A stretch of 64,000 nucleotides of DNA from positions 32,564,946 to 32,628,945 of the forward strand of contig NC_054536.1 in the NCBI RefSeq assembly GCF_017654505.1, given 5' to 3'. The notes under the pieces are model-generated. The model saw only the letters and a program-made list of their open reading frames with translations. It had not been told where the DNA came from and made no database searches. The stretch comes from Polyodon spathula. Its lineage: Eukaryota > Chordata > Actinopteri > Acipenseriformes > Polyodontidae. Shown piece after piece: positions 23,099 through 34,275 of this stretch (positions within the stretch are counted from its first letter, which is position 1; the number at the start of each line of letters is the position of its first letter). A program made the position numbers and the translations under genes.

Positions 23099-24590
23099 AC
23101 ACTGTTCTGAGTTATGGCAAAATGTTGGGTATCTCCCTGTAACCCGCTCACTGATTTTTGCTACAGCACGTGGGTAGACTAAATTCATCGATCAACACCC
23201 ACAGACATGATTAAACAATTAATCTTTAATTAATTAAAACCCCTAATTTCTGCTGGTTCTCACGTGAGAACGTAATGATAAAAGGTATGTGAACTCCTGG
23301 TTATACATAAACTACAGTGTTGTTGTATGGATTGTTTAACTGTAGTCAGTGGCAAAAATTGCTTTAGAATATTTACTTTTAAATTATGTTGTGCCACATG
23401 ATGGTGATGATGGTGAATACCTAGTCTATCCCTTTAAAATGCAGAATAAAGGCTGAAATTGACATCATATGCTCAGAAAGCAGAACTGGCTGGTGAATCT
23501 GCTCTGAAAAGGGAAGGGAGGGAGAAAAAAAAAAAATCAATGAAGTCGTCAAACATGAAATGCTTTTCTGAAATGACTTATCAAGACACATCTATGAGGT
23601 ACAGTACAAGGAACCGCTGCCTTGACCTTCAGTGACTTTCAAAAGGCTATTAAACCGCAATGCAGGACAGAGGTAAAGAGTGCAGTGCAGTACACAATTC
23701 CAATGCATTAGTTTGTTATTGTTTTTCAGTTGTAGCTGTTCATTTCATCCTGCTAACATACCAGTGCTCCCTGCTGCGGTTAGCTGGAGGTCAAGTGCTG
23801 CTTTTTCGTTGTTTACTTTTTTTTTTTTTTAACAATTATTTGTATACATTTTTCCTTTCTTTTCCCCACCCCTTGGGAAGAGGGAAATGGAAGAGACAAT
23901 ACCGATAAGAAAAGAAAAAAAAATCAATTACAACAATACAAAAATACAATATCAAGACAAAAACAAGAATATTACAACAAGATACAATAAACTATTAAAA
24001 CTGAAATGTCAAATAAAGAATATACTTTAATAAATTGAATGAAAGTTATCCTAGGGGGAAATGCCATAATATGCACTGATCCTACTCAAACAACTATGCT
24101 TCTTTAAATTGGCAGCAGTATCCTATCAGGCCATCGTGTTAGCGGTGGCAAAGTGTAGCCAAGTCGTAGATCTTTCCAAAATAATGAAAAATTGAAAGTG
24201 TATCTAATGAGCATGGTCCGAGATTAATATATTTTGGATCTCTGTGGACTTCACAAACCGCAAATATCACAGGATACTTTAAGTAAATTACTAGAGTACA
24301 GATTGCCACCAACTACAACATCAACATTATAAAAATTAATAAAGGTCATGTATCCAAATTACCAATAATGAACCACAGTACTATTCTTAATAGGGTTATC
24401 AATCCTCTGCAGTGTAGACATCCCCCCCCAGCCACCCCCCTCCAAGGACCACACAAGGATGACTAGATTAAGTCTTTTTTTCGTTCACCTTTCCAGTGTT
24501 TGCACTATTCAAGTGACAGTTAGTGTTTCCTTGTTAAATGTTTCCACTTCCATATCGTGAAGGTACAAAAAACAGTAATCCAGAGCAAAG
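23099..24590. other. Intergenic, no gene seen
   Basis: AT-rich sequence with short A and T homopolymers (for example about 23818-23831). No coding motif or terminal repeat recognised. Confidence 0.5.
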
Positions 24591-24599
24591 TTAGTCCTT

Positions 24600-25166
24600 C
24601 GATAACGACGTTCCATCTGAGCTAAGGGATGTGAAGCGCAGACTCCTGAGACGGAAAGATTCTGGATGGGGATCTCAAGCACAATAGAAAGAAAGCAACG
24701 CTGATGTACAGGTAAGTAAGCTGGGCTGAGCTGAGTGATGCTGGGACGCCAGAATCACCGTTGAGCCCTCTTGAGGTGTCGTGGGCTATTCAACGAAACA
24801 TGAGGATGGAAGGTGCCCACTTGAAAACCCAAGAGATGTACCCTGCTTAGCTCAATCCAGACGATTGTCATGCTGATGCGCTGGGGAGACCGCACTGGGT
24901 TGATCCCCAGAGCCAGCATCGCAGCCGTTGTGTGTGCTGATGCGCTGGGGAAGCAAAATGAGCTGATCCCTGGAGCCAGCATTACACTTCAGCAATCAAC
25001 ACCAGACAGAAGGATATCTACATCATCAGATGGAAAACAACGCAAATGGATGGAGATGCACATGGATCACAACAGTTTACTGCAAAGCTACGTCTTAGTT
25101 GGTGCTTATCTTGGCGAGAGCAGAGTTCAAATCAACATGAACATTTACTCTCATGTAATGGAAATC
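24600..25166 (+). mobile_element. LINE 3' end (ORF C-terminus plus 3'UTR), copy A
   Basis: 24600-24687 encodes VKRRLLRRKDSGWGSQAQ followed by TAG, the C-terminal tail I associate with the LINE family whose reverse transcriptase lies at 51235-53277. A 3'UTR of about 480 bp follows, with TTGAGCCCTCTTGAGGTGTC and GGAGCCAGCATTACAC. Its last 265 bp match, inverted, the segment at 53278-53545. Both copies stop at the same sequence, ATGTAAYGGAAATC, which marks the element's 3' terminus. The plus-strand frame at 24870-25298 is therefore UTR, not a gene. Confidence 0.75.
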
Positions 25167-25650
25167 AGGAGTAGTGAAAGACAGATGCTCCCTTCTATGA
25201 TTAATCTTCAAAACAGCTGGATACACCAAGAAATTGTCCACTCCCTAGGAGTGAAGCTTCACTCTCACTTCACCAGTCTCTCCTCTTTGGGGTGGTGAAA
25301 GCAGTGTAACCCACATAAAAAGAGAGCTTTTACCCCTGTCGAGCAGCCTGGAGGAGTCGTTGTCGATCACTGTAATGAAGGCATTGAAATATCATGGTGC
25401 GTGGTTTATTTGAATCCCGAGGGCTACCTGCGTATACGTGACGTGCTGCAGAAAAGGGTGGTTATCAGAGGACTTCAGGGTCGGATATCCTGCTGAAGAA
25501 AGTGGATGGGGTGCCTTCAGCCCCACTAGTCTGACGTTACAGTGATGATTTCTGTCCTCAAGGACCTCCATCTTATACTGCATAGCATCAATAAGTTTTT
25601 CTGTTGTCGAAGGTCAGCTCTGGTGATATCCTGCCTGGCAGTTAGTTGTT
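25167..25650 (-). pseudogene. L1-type LINE ORF1 relic
   Basis: Read on the minus strand, the order is TTEKLIDAMQYKMEVLEDRN, then HHCNVRLVGL, later YPAVLKINHRREHLSFTTP. This is the L1/Tx1 ORF1 layout: the end of a coiled coil, the LEDRxRRxNxRxxGLPE entry to the RNA-recognition domain, and the C-terminal PAxLRI...FTTPEEA segment. Frames shift between the pieces and stops interrupt them. ORF1 is an RNA-binding chaperone that coats the LINE transcript. The copy A LINE 3' end abuts it exactly at 25166/25167, suggesting insertion into or beside this older element. Confidence 0.65.
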
Positions 25651-26404
25651 TCATAGAGGGGAAAAAAAACTCCTGTTTAAGAGCATTGAGAATAGTAGCT
25701 CTTTCAGTTACGTTTTAAATCACAGGCCACCAATTGCTTCCTTAACTGATACATGGAAAGTGCGTGAAACTGCCAAGTGGACGTTCCAATCATTCCGGTG
25801 TGGATTGAGGGGAAGCAACTGGTCCCAGGTTGAGTGAGACAAAATGCATGACGGCTGACAAAATAACAAACAGCCATGCCTATATGAAGATTTCACTTGC
25901 GCAAGGAACATTTTTGTTAAGTCTGTTCAGCCATATTTTTGTTGCTTGAGACACACCATGAGCCAAAATGCAGCAGGGATGAAGAAACATTTTCTCTAAT
26001 CAACATGTGGGCCGACGGTTCAATCCAGAGAATGGATGGAAGTGTCAGTAACAAGCTGCTTCCAGGTCATTGAAATGCATATTATTTACTTTTTTTATAT
26101 AACAATAAAAAAAAAAAAAAACTTTGGTTAAAACACCATGTAGCTGTATATATATTTTTCCAAACAAATTGGAGTATTATTGAACAAAGGTACACAAATT
26201 GTGTAGACACTGCTAGTATGCTCAGAGTTTGACAGAATAGAAGCTATTTATTACAAAATGCAGTGAAGTAAAATAAAACTGTTCATTGTGTTTCTGTTGT
26301 TGCCATTCATTTTATTTGAATCTTTTTTAACAACCAAACTTTCTTTGTTTAACAAAAAAAATAATAATAATAATAGTATTTACAACAGAATAAATCCCAA
26401 TGAC
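25651..26404. other. Probable L1 leader or intergenic sequence
   Basis: May continue the 5' part of the L1-type ORF1 on the minus strand, but no motif is certain. An A-run lies near 26107-26120 and a short (AAT)n near 26360-26375. Confidence 0.3.
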
Positions 26405-27560
26405 TTGTTTAGAGCAACACTAAATTGCTGTGTAATAAAATCAACATGTCCACATGTCTTGGACTCAAGCTAGCTCTCTTCCGAGATGCAATTGTTCCTG
26501 CAGAAGAAAAAAGTTGTTCTGATGGTGTTGAGGTTGCCTGTATGCTCAGATAAGCCTTTCTGAGTTTTGCTAGTGTAGGAAAGTGTGCTTCATTGTACTT
26601 CAAACATTGCAGAGGGTCAGAATTGTTTAGAGCAGGCTTTTCTCTAAAGTATTGGATGGTTTCAATGCTTATGTCTTGGTAGATCTGATCATCATCATAA
26701 TTTTTTCCTCCTGCATCTTCGTCACTACTGGTAGAATCCCCAGCAAGCAGAGTATCTAGCATGCTATTTGCTTTCTTGGCAGGAGGTAAACAATGAGCTG
26801 CAGACTCATGCACAATGGACAGTGCTAGCACAGCTGGCATCTTGTAGGTTTTTCAGATCACTGGTATTGACAACTGACTGGACTTTTCAATTCTTCCAAC
26901 ATGCTCCACTGTTCAGGGTATCATCTACCCTTCTGGGTTATGGAAGGATCAGACAAAACTGCAGTCACAGGTCATCTCTGCTCCAGCAGTCTCTCGATCA
27001 TGTAGAAGTTTCTGTTCTACCTGGTGCTCACATCTTGAATTAACTTGTGCTCTGGGATTCCCATTTGCTGCTGCTTAACCTTAAGTTTGCTACTGGCCAA
27101 TTCACTTTTTTTCTGAAATGTTCTACTAACAATCTTGGTGCTCCTATAATTCGGTTAATATTTTGCTGTTGTAAAGCATGGCGTATAACTAACTGGAGGG
27201 TGTGACCTGTGCAGCGTACTGAAGACCGGGTATGCTTCTCTTCAAGGATTTTGGCAGCTGCCACTATGTCTGCACCGTTGTCATGGACAAAGGCCAGGAT
27301 TTTGCTTGCAGGGATGTCATATTTTGCAACTGCTTCTTCAATTCAGATTTCTATGTTAGAAGCTGTGTGCCTTTCTTTTAGGGGCTTTGTGGCAAGATTT
27401 AGATCTTTGAGCATCTAATCTTCCCCAACATAGTGACAGGAAACACAATGGTATGCTTCTGTACAGGTGATTGTCCAGATATCGGCTATTAATGTCATGT
27501 TGTCAATAGACTTGAAGCTTGTGTTGGCCTTTGGGATAGTGTTTCATATATTTCAGATAG
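26405..27560 (-). pseudogene. hAT transposase relic (ZBED-like)
   Basis: On the minus strand, from high to low coordinate: MTLIADIWTITCTEAYHCVS (the TxDxWTS entry of the RNase-H-like core), HTASNIEI, KILAFVHDNGADIVAAAKIL with a catalytic-type Asp, RCTGHTLQLVIRHAL, IQDVSTR...NRNFYMIERLL, and the C-terminal dimerisation block QLFSSAGTIASRKRASLSP with VDMLILLHSNL. This is the full order of a hAT-Ac/ZBED-type transposase catalytic region. The N-terminal BED zinc finger is not found. Stops occur at several points (after EDWMLK-type and NIEI positions, and three between 26840 and 27040), so the gene is dead. Some proteins of this family were domesticated in vertebrates, but the breaks argue against that here. 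Confidence 0.88.
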
Positions 27561-27582
27561 TGCTTAAATCTTCTTAATAAGA

Positions 27583-27819
27583 CTTAACATTTAGCTAAAT
27601 ATTAAAACTACAAAATCTGGAGTTTGTATGTAAATGAGTCCGTCCCACTCTGTGCTTTCACACAATTTGATTGGCCTTGTAATGCTGAAATCTGCATATT
27701 CCCCAATTAGCATTACAATAGCCAATCAAATCGCGTGAAAGCACAAAGTGGGACGGAGCTCATTTGCATACAAACTCCAGATTTAGCAGGCCAGTCACAT
27801 ATTAAGCTAAATGTTAAAC
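27583..27819. mobile_element. Large palindromic (hairpin) MITE
   Basis: Two arms of about 100-115 bp pair around a centre near 27700-27707. The outer parts are TTAACATTTAGCTAAAT and, on the other strand, TTTAACATTTAGCTTAAT. Inner parts include CTGGAGTTTGTATG, CGTCCCACT, GTGCTTTCAC and TTTGATTGGC, each with its complement on the other side. Arms differ by scattered substitutions. No coding capacity. Extra copies of the outer motif at 27841-27869 suggest adjacent partial duplication. Confidence 0.85.
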
Positions 27820-28049
27820 ATTGTTAAAATATTTAAATGTAGTTAAATATTTAGCTAAATGTTAAACTTGTTAGCTGGCCAGTTAAATATTGTAACAAGA
27901 TTTATAAATTATTATACCTGAATGTACACATTAAAAAAATCTATATATATTTATATATTTTTACAACATTTATAAATCTGGCAGCCACCTGTTTTATAAA
28001 ACAACCATTCTGACATATTTGTATTCCATTGTTACTGGGACAATAAGTA

Positions 28050-28630
28050 CCAAGTTTGGAGTTTGTTCGTCAAACTGTGTTCAAATTGCAGCAGTTTGAT
28101 GTTAAGGGGGGCGTGTTTCGTTAAAGTTTGTGGCAGCCATTTCGACACTAAAATTTATCGCAGAAACTTCTGCTTCACAAACTTGATGCAGGTTTGGATG
28201 CTGATGATATATGCCAAATGTCAGATCAATCAAATCACCGGATCCCAAAAGAAGATTTCAAAAGATGTCTAAAAAAATGTGTCAAACGGCCATTTTCGTT
28301 TCCAGTCAACACCATTTTTTTTAAAAGTCAGTTCTATTGATATAGTATCAGGGAAGATGCTTGTGGGGGTTGGAGTTATTCAAGTAAATCGTTTGTCAAG
28401 TAAATCGTCTATCAAGTTTGGTGTTTGTTGGACAAACGGTTTTCAAACAACAGCAGTTTGTTGTTTCAATAAGATTTGTGGCAGCCATTTTGACGTTAAC
28501 ATTTATCACAGCAACTTCTGCTTCGCAAACTTGATGCAGGTTTGGATGTTGATATATGCCAAGTTTCAGATCAATCGCTTCCCAAGAAGACGGTTTTGAA
28601 AGGTTTTATCAAAAAATGCGTCATGATGCC
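28050..28630 (+). repeat. 348-bp-period tandem duplication
   Basis: Copy 1 (about 28050-28285) and copy 2 (about 28398-28630) share, at a constant offset of 348 bp, GTTTGTKS-CAAAC, TGGCAGCCATT, AACTTCTGCTTC, TTGATGCAGGTTTGGATG and CAGATCAATC. Identity looks about 75-80 percent by eye, so the duplication is not recent. Frames across it (28063-28272, 28279-28599) run in parallel in the two copies but match no protein I know. It may be two units of a satellite or an internal duplication within an unrecognised transposon. Confidence 0.85.
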
Positions 28631-28800
28631 AATTGCAAGGACGTAGCAGCAAATTTTTTTCAGCATCTGACAGCCAATGTATTCAGCTTGTTACTTGCCA
28701 AGTCAGAACCTGATCAGTCAGACAGCTTTGAAGCAGCAGCAGTTTAAAGTTTTGGGTAGAAAATAAATAAATAAATAAATAAAACTTTAACAATAACAAT

Positions 28801-29140
28801 AGGCTTCCCAGCCTTTGGCTTGGAAGCCTAAGAAAATGGCACAATGGCCAAAACAAAGGTATTTAAAAACAAATAACAAAACACAAAGCAAAACTTACAA
28901 AATAAAAGGTCTCCAGGCTTGCAAACCAAAAAAACCTGCAAACAACCATCAGCTTGCTTCATCAGCTCCCGCCTCTCCCTATTGGGAAGCAAAGGCCTCC
29001 TTTTATGTCAGCTGGTTGGGTGCTGATTGATCGTTAATTACTCCAATCAATCCCCAGCCACCTGAGCACAATAAACCCAGGTAGGTAGGGGAATTTAACC
29101 CCATCCCTGCCAATCTATAAAGGGCAGGGCTCTGCTATGC
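28801..29140 (-). mobile_element. Partial LTR, minus orientation
   Basis: The minus strand reads AGAGCCCTGCCCTTTATAG, TTGGCAGGGATGGGGTTAA and a TATA-like GACATAAAAGGAGG near 29010, in the order seen in the LTRs at 59863-60304 and 63239-63625, both of which contain a GGCAGGGA(T/G)GGGGTTAA segment upstream of their TATA boxes. The left boundary near 28801 is poorly defined. It is probably a decayed solo LTR of a related family. Confidence 0.55.
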
Positions 29141-29560
29141 ACAGGCACAGATCAGGGGTTGGGTATAAAAAAATATCAAAGGCCTTGTGAGGCGAGAGTG
29201 TATTAAATTGAATGTCCAAACAGTAATTTATGTGTACAGAAATAAAATAAATTTATTTTTATTATCTATACACAACAAAATAATTAAATAACAAAAGAAA
29301 ACAAAACAGTGTGAGGGAGGGAGTGCAGGGGTGAAATCCAAAACAGATCGTGAGAACTCGTCTTTAATCGTCCTTGTGGCGAACCATACATAAACAAAAA
29401 AAAGACAAAAGAAATGTTAGTATTTTCAAAAATCCCGCTGCGCCAAACTAGTCTGTCCCTCCACCCGTCACTTCACCTATTTTACTTTCAGACCAACCCC
29501 GAACACAGTAGTACGTTCCCTTTAGTATGTAATGTCCTACCTCTGTAGTCAGTGGAACAC
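29141..29560 (-). mobile_element. LTR-like tract with shared edge sequence
   Basis: An A-rich R/U5-like block (29220-29310) followed by GC-richer DNA and, at 29509-29547, the TAGTACGTTCCCTTTAGTAT segment also present at 22563. The layout parallels the LTR at 21952-22557. No clean termini. Confidence 0.35.
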
Positions 29561-29689
29561 CAATCCCCAACTGACAAGTGTCCTTATCCTTCACTTGACT
29601 CCAGTGGCTGGAATTTACATACTCGTACTTCCACCCCTCACCAAGGTGCTGCCCCTCAAAAAGATGACTTTTGCCATGGTCACGAGATC

Positions 29690-30875
29690 TTGGTAAGGGA
29701 AGTCCTGAGTTGGTTTGATGCCATCTACTGTCAGGAGGCTGAATCACAGACCGAAATCCCTTTGACTCATCACAGGCCTTCAATATCCCTTGGAGCACGG
29801 TCAAGTGGAAGGTGTATGGCACCACCAAGACCCTGCCTAGATCTGACTGTCCCTCCAAACTGGATGACCGAGCAAGAAGGAGACTGATGAGAGAGGCTAC
29901 CAAGAGGCCAATGGCAACTTTGCAAGAGCTACAGGCTTTTATGGCCAAGACTGGTCAAAGTGTGCATGTTACAACAATATACCAAGCACTCCACAAATCT
30001 GGCCTGTATGGTAGGGTGGCAAGAAGGAAGCCATTACTCAAGAAAGCCCACCTTGAATCCCATTTGAAATATGCAAAAAAACATTCAGGACATTCTGTAG
30101 CCATGTGGCAAAAGGCTTTGTGGTCCGACGAAACTAAAATGGAACTTTTTGGCCTAAATGCAAAGCGTTATGTTTGGCGCAAACCCAACACAGTGCATCA
30201 CCCAAAGAATACCATCCCTGCTGTGAAGACTGGTGGTTGCAACATCATGTTATGGGGATGTTTCTCATCGGAAGGGACTGGGGCATTTGTCAGGATAGAA
30301 GGGAAAATAAATGGAGCAAAGTACAGAGAAGTCCTTGAAAAAAACCTGCTGCCCTCTGCAAGAAAGCTGAAACTGGGATGGAAGTTCACCTTTCAGCATG
30401 ACAACGACCCAAAGCACCCAGCCAAATCTACACTGGAGTGTCTACGGAACAAACAGGTAAATGTCCTTAAGTGGCCCAGTCAGAGCCCCGAGCTAAATCC
30501 AATCAAAAAAATTTGTGGCATGACTTGAAGGTTGCTGTCCATCAATGCTCCCCAAGGAACCTGACAGAGCTTGAACAGTTTTGTAAAGAAGAATGGTCAA
30601 ATATTGCCAAATCTAGGAGTGTAAAGTTGGTAGAGTTACAGACTAACAGCTGTAATTGTTGCCAAAGGTGCTTCCACCAAGTATTAACTCAGCGGAGGTG
30701 GAGATCTTTCAGTTCAGTATTTTTAATATATCATTTTTCCCCCTTAACAGTGTGGAGTATGGTGTATAGATAAGTAAAAAAAAATCCTCATTTAAATGCA
30801 TGAAACTCTGAGGCACTGATACAACAAAATGTGAAAAAAGTTCAAAGGGGTGTAGACTTTCTATAAGCACTATAC
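29690..30875 (+). pseudogene. Tc1-like transposase, nearly complete but inactive
   Basis: The main frame runs from an in-frame stop at about 29740 to 30528 and reads [19 protein letters not shown] (helix-turn-helix end), [35 protein letters not shown] (first catalytic Asp), [29 protein letters not shown] (second Asp) and SQSPELNPI. After a run of seven A at 30505-30511 the frame shifts; [17 protein letters not shown] and EQFCKEEWSNIAKSRSVKL continue in the next frame. In the canonical NPIENLW the catalytic Glu follows Ile, but here the codon is Lys. The element's right end GGTGTAGACTTTCTATAAG near 30850-30870 is present; the left inverted repeat and the first roughly 50 codons are not seen. 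Its activity would be cut-and-paste at TA. Confidence 0.92.
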
Positions 30876-32600
30876 ATGTTTTCAGGAATGTCAAAGACTA
30901 TTTTAAATAATTGTAGCTTTTTAGACAATATCTGGTCTAACAAACCCATCTCTAAAACTTGATTAAACTTGAATGAAATAATCCCTAGTTTGTGGTAATG
31001 CACTCCTGACATTTACGTGCAAAAAGCAGCGCTTAGATTTGAATTGAGCAATATTATTGAGGCTTGAAGGAGAAAGTATAGCTGCCATTATCTTATAGCA
31101 CAACCCGAGTGCATGAATTGAAATCTGTAAATCCAGGTTGAGGATTGCAGATAAGCAGCAGGTGAATCTGTCGTGGCGTATACACACAGAATAAAAACAT
31201 CTGATTAGCAATTTGAAAGAAGATTCAAGGGTAGCAGACTTATTTACTGGTAGTTGAATTTAATGCATTTTGGGAAACGCCCAATATAAAGCCAAGGCTT
31301 ATCCCTCAGCCGCAGTATATGGAATCTGGACCTAAGAAGAGAAAATGCTAAAATGAATAGAACTTGTCAGAGAGACTGCAATTGAAAGAATGGCCTTTGT
31401 GAGCTTTTACACAAGTGTGCCAGCTGCAAGGAAAGGCTACGACTGCGGGCCAACTTTTATTACCTTCTGAAAAACAGGCCTTGCGTGTTTCACCTCATGG
31501 AGACTGCTGACACTTCCACTATTTCTCGCTCCACTAATGTGGTAATTGGCAACCTTTCGTCAGCAAACATAATTAGCTATTCAGGGCAGGTTCAAGCTGA
31601 AATTTACACTGGTCTAAGAACAGCAGTTTCTTTAATTAAACAGGACTTTTGATGATTTGAAAGACATTGTTAAGAACTAAGAATGTAAATGATGAACAAT
31701 GGATGTCCATCAAAACCGTGCCGGTATCTGTCAGTGCCCTTCATGATTATATATTTTTTAATCATAATTGCGGATAGTAGAAAATGATTTTTTTTTTTTT
31801 TTTTTTTTTACATCAGCTGATAAACCAAAGGAATTACTGAAACTAATGAAACTAACTAACAAGTCAATTTGAATGTTGGTATTTGTGATGCTTCTGGCTG
31901 GAACTTGCAGCTAGTCAGTGATCTGTCTGCACCCTACAGAAAGTCAACATCATGCACCAATTAACCAAATATCTTTGAATGGCATCTTTTCAGTAAAGAT
32001 CTCAATACTATCCTGAGATAATTTATCTTGTAATCTGGATACAACATTTTTATTTCATTTTTTGTCCAGTGAAAGTGTAAAATAAATAAATAAGCAACTT
32101 GGACTGACAACAGTGCATTATTTCTTTTTTCTTTTCACAGTCTTCTAATAAGTACTTTAATTCAAACCCTCCCTTTTAGAAGAGCCATGGCTGGAGGTTG
32201 CCAGTTTTGGGCATAAAAGGTCTCCAATAAAGTAAAAGCCCAATCAAAACCTACGACAAATAGTCATCCTGACTAAAAGAGTTTTAATTTTTGCTAAAGT
32301 TTTGAATTTAATTTTTTTCAGATTACAAATTTAAATCAAAATTTTCAGGAACACTGCCTCTGATAAATACATTGTTAGAAAAAAAAAAGTTAATCCCGAT
32401 AGCAGTATGTGTCATTGCCTCTGCTGTTACTCTGTTTGATATATTTGTGTCTAGCGAGAGAAGTCGTGTTCTGAAAGCTCTTTAATAATCCCTGTCTTTT
32501 ATGCCTCTTTGGCCTCAAAGGGCTCACTGAATTGTGTCCAAAATGATGGCACTAACACTGCAGCTAACGTTGCACTGCCTTAGTGCCCCGCTATTTTATG

Positions 32601-32633
<33 letters not shown>

Positions 32634-33930
32634 GCATCCACATTTCTCACAAGGCTTCTCTTCCAGAGCAGATTAAGCTGTTGAAGAATGAAAACTGCAA
32701 CTGCCACACACAACACATTTAACAAGGATGCACAGTGCATACTGATAAACTGACATTCACAAGCATACACACACAACACATTTTTGGTGCAATAAATAAG
32801 GGGAAAAATTAATCATAAACGTTCAAAGTGTATCTTCCTTATGTTTTCAGTTTTGTATTTATAATCATTGTAAATGATTAAAAACAAAAGTTATAAACAT
32901 GGGGAAATCTCTGGGGTTGTGCATGCTCTCAGATGAATTCAGCCATTTTGGACCACTTTCCAAAGCAAATTTGAACTTGAGTTTGTAGGAAAAGAAATTC
33001 AGAAATGACTTCGCTTACATCATTTTACCAGATGGACCAACCTGATGAATCACCCATAAGGCTAGTAAACAATGTTGTTGAAATGCAACGTTTGCTCCAG
33101 GGTTACTGATTGAGGGTCAATTCGGCCCCCTATCAAAATTTAAGAGGCACATTCTCTTTAGTGGGGGGATCAAAATGTTTTATTGTTTAGAATTCAACAC
33201 AACCACAGTATTTATATACGTGCAACCGTGTACCTACCTGTTGTTTCTGAACAAAAACGTAAAAACAAACTTTTCATTTAGTACTCAGTCAGTAAGAATT
33301 ATGTATTTTGAAATTGCCTTGTAGAAAATTGGTATAAACAAGGTGTGCCTACATTACACAAGTCACATGTTTGCAGATGTTCTGTAGAATATCCCTCTTT
33401 CCTTTTCATTTCTGAACTATGCCAGGGCCTTCCCATAATCACCTTCCAGTGAGGTCCCTCAACTCGTTTATTCCAGAGGGCTGTCGTCAACACATTTTAA
33501 ACCCTGAAGCCCCTCTCCAACAAGATTTAAATGTTTTTTAAACACACACACACACACATATATATATCGCATGAAAAAGTGGTTTAGAAGTCGGGTCTCA
33601 TGCATGGGCTAACGCACATCAAATAGCAAATCATGCACCCAGCCAATCAAACCTGCGAATTAGCGAGCATAAACAAGCTGTGAGTGGAGCAACAAGTTTG
33701 CATACACATTTGTGATGAAGTTGTTGGCATCACACACTACTTGCATGTTGACATAATAGGTTCACTTACATTTTACGTAGAGGTATCTATTCTATGTTGG
33801 TGCGCATACTTTAGTGCCAAGAGCAAACAGTGTGCTCTCAAGAGAGATGCACGTCTACTTCCAGGTCAGCCTGAAGCAGTTGGCAGATGTCAGTTACTGT
33901 TTGTCTGTTGAGGCGAAATTGCTACATATG
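30876..33930. other. Intergenic; candidate conserved non-coding DNA at 31230-31680
   Basis: No coding frame or transposon recognised over 3 kb. 31230-31680 is unusually free of repeats and of even composition, with homeodomain-type ATTA cores (TAATTAGC near 31570, TTTAATTAAAC near 31630). A T-run of about 25 bases lies at 31788-31811 and (TC)n at 32602-32629. Frames over the (TC)n are artefacts. Confidence 0.4.
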
Positions 33931-34275
33931 TAGCAGACACGATGGTAGCTGCTACAAGACCCTTCACCACACACAGAGTGTTGATACAGTCTTTCTTTAT
34001 TTTCACCTGTGGTAGCAGAAAATAAATTGAAAATCAGCACATGCAGATAGCTGTTCTCTCCGCTCAGTAACAACAGCAATGCAAATCAGGGATCGCGTTT
34101 TTTGTTACAATAACGTGCTTGTTTGTTTTTAAACCACAAAATAAACATTGGGAACATATCTGTTAAACCAATAAGCAAAATAAAAATTGGGAACATACCT
34201 GTTTTAGCAGAAAATTCAATTAAAACCAGCACATGCACATAGCTTCAGACATTCTCTCCCTATAGAAAACAACAA
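33931..34275 (+). repeat. Local duplications (192 bp and 40 bp offsets)
   Basis: CACCTGTGGTAGCAGAAAAT through CAGCACATGCAGATAGCT at about 34004-34050 recurs at about 34196-34243, an offset of 192 bp. Between them ATTGGGAACATATCTGTT and ATTGGGAACATACCTGTT are 40 bp apart. This is a small cluster of imperfect tandem repeats of unknown origin. Confidence 0.75.

Noticed and set aside
24870..25298. 142-codon frame that looks like a gene
   Set aside because: It is the 3'UTR of a LINE; the same segment, with a different frame ending, occurs at 53278-53545.
26405..27560. Domesticated hAT-derived host gene
   Set aside because: Multiple in-frame stops through the catalytic region argue for a dead transposon copy.
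28050..28630. CRISPR-like or satellite array
   Set aside because: Only two diverged copies with a 348-bp period; no short regular repeats or spacers.
32534..32779. Frames rich in Leu-Ser or Arg-Glu on both strands
   Set aside because: Translation of the (TC)n tract at 32602-32629.
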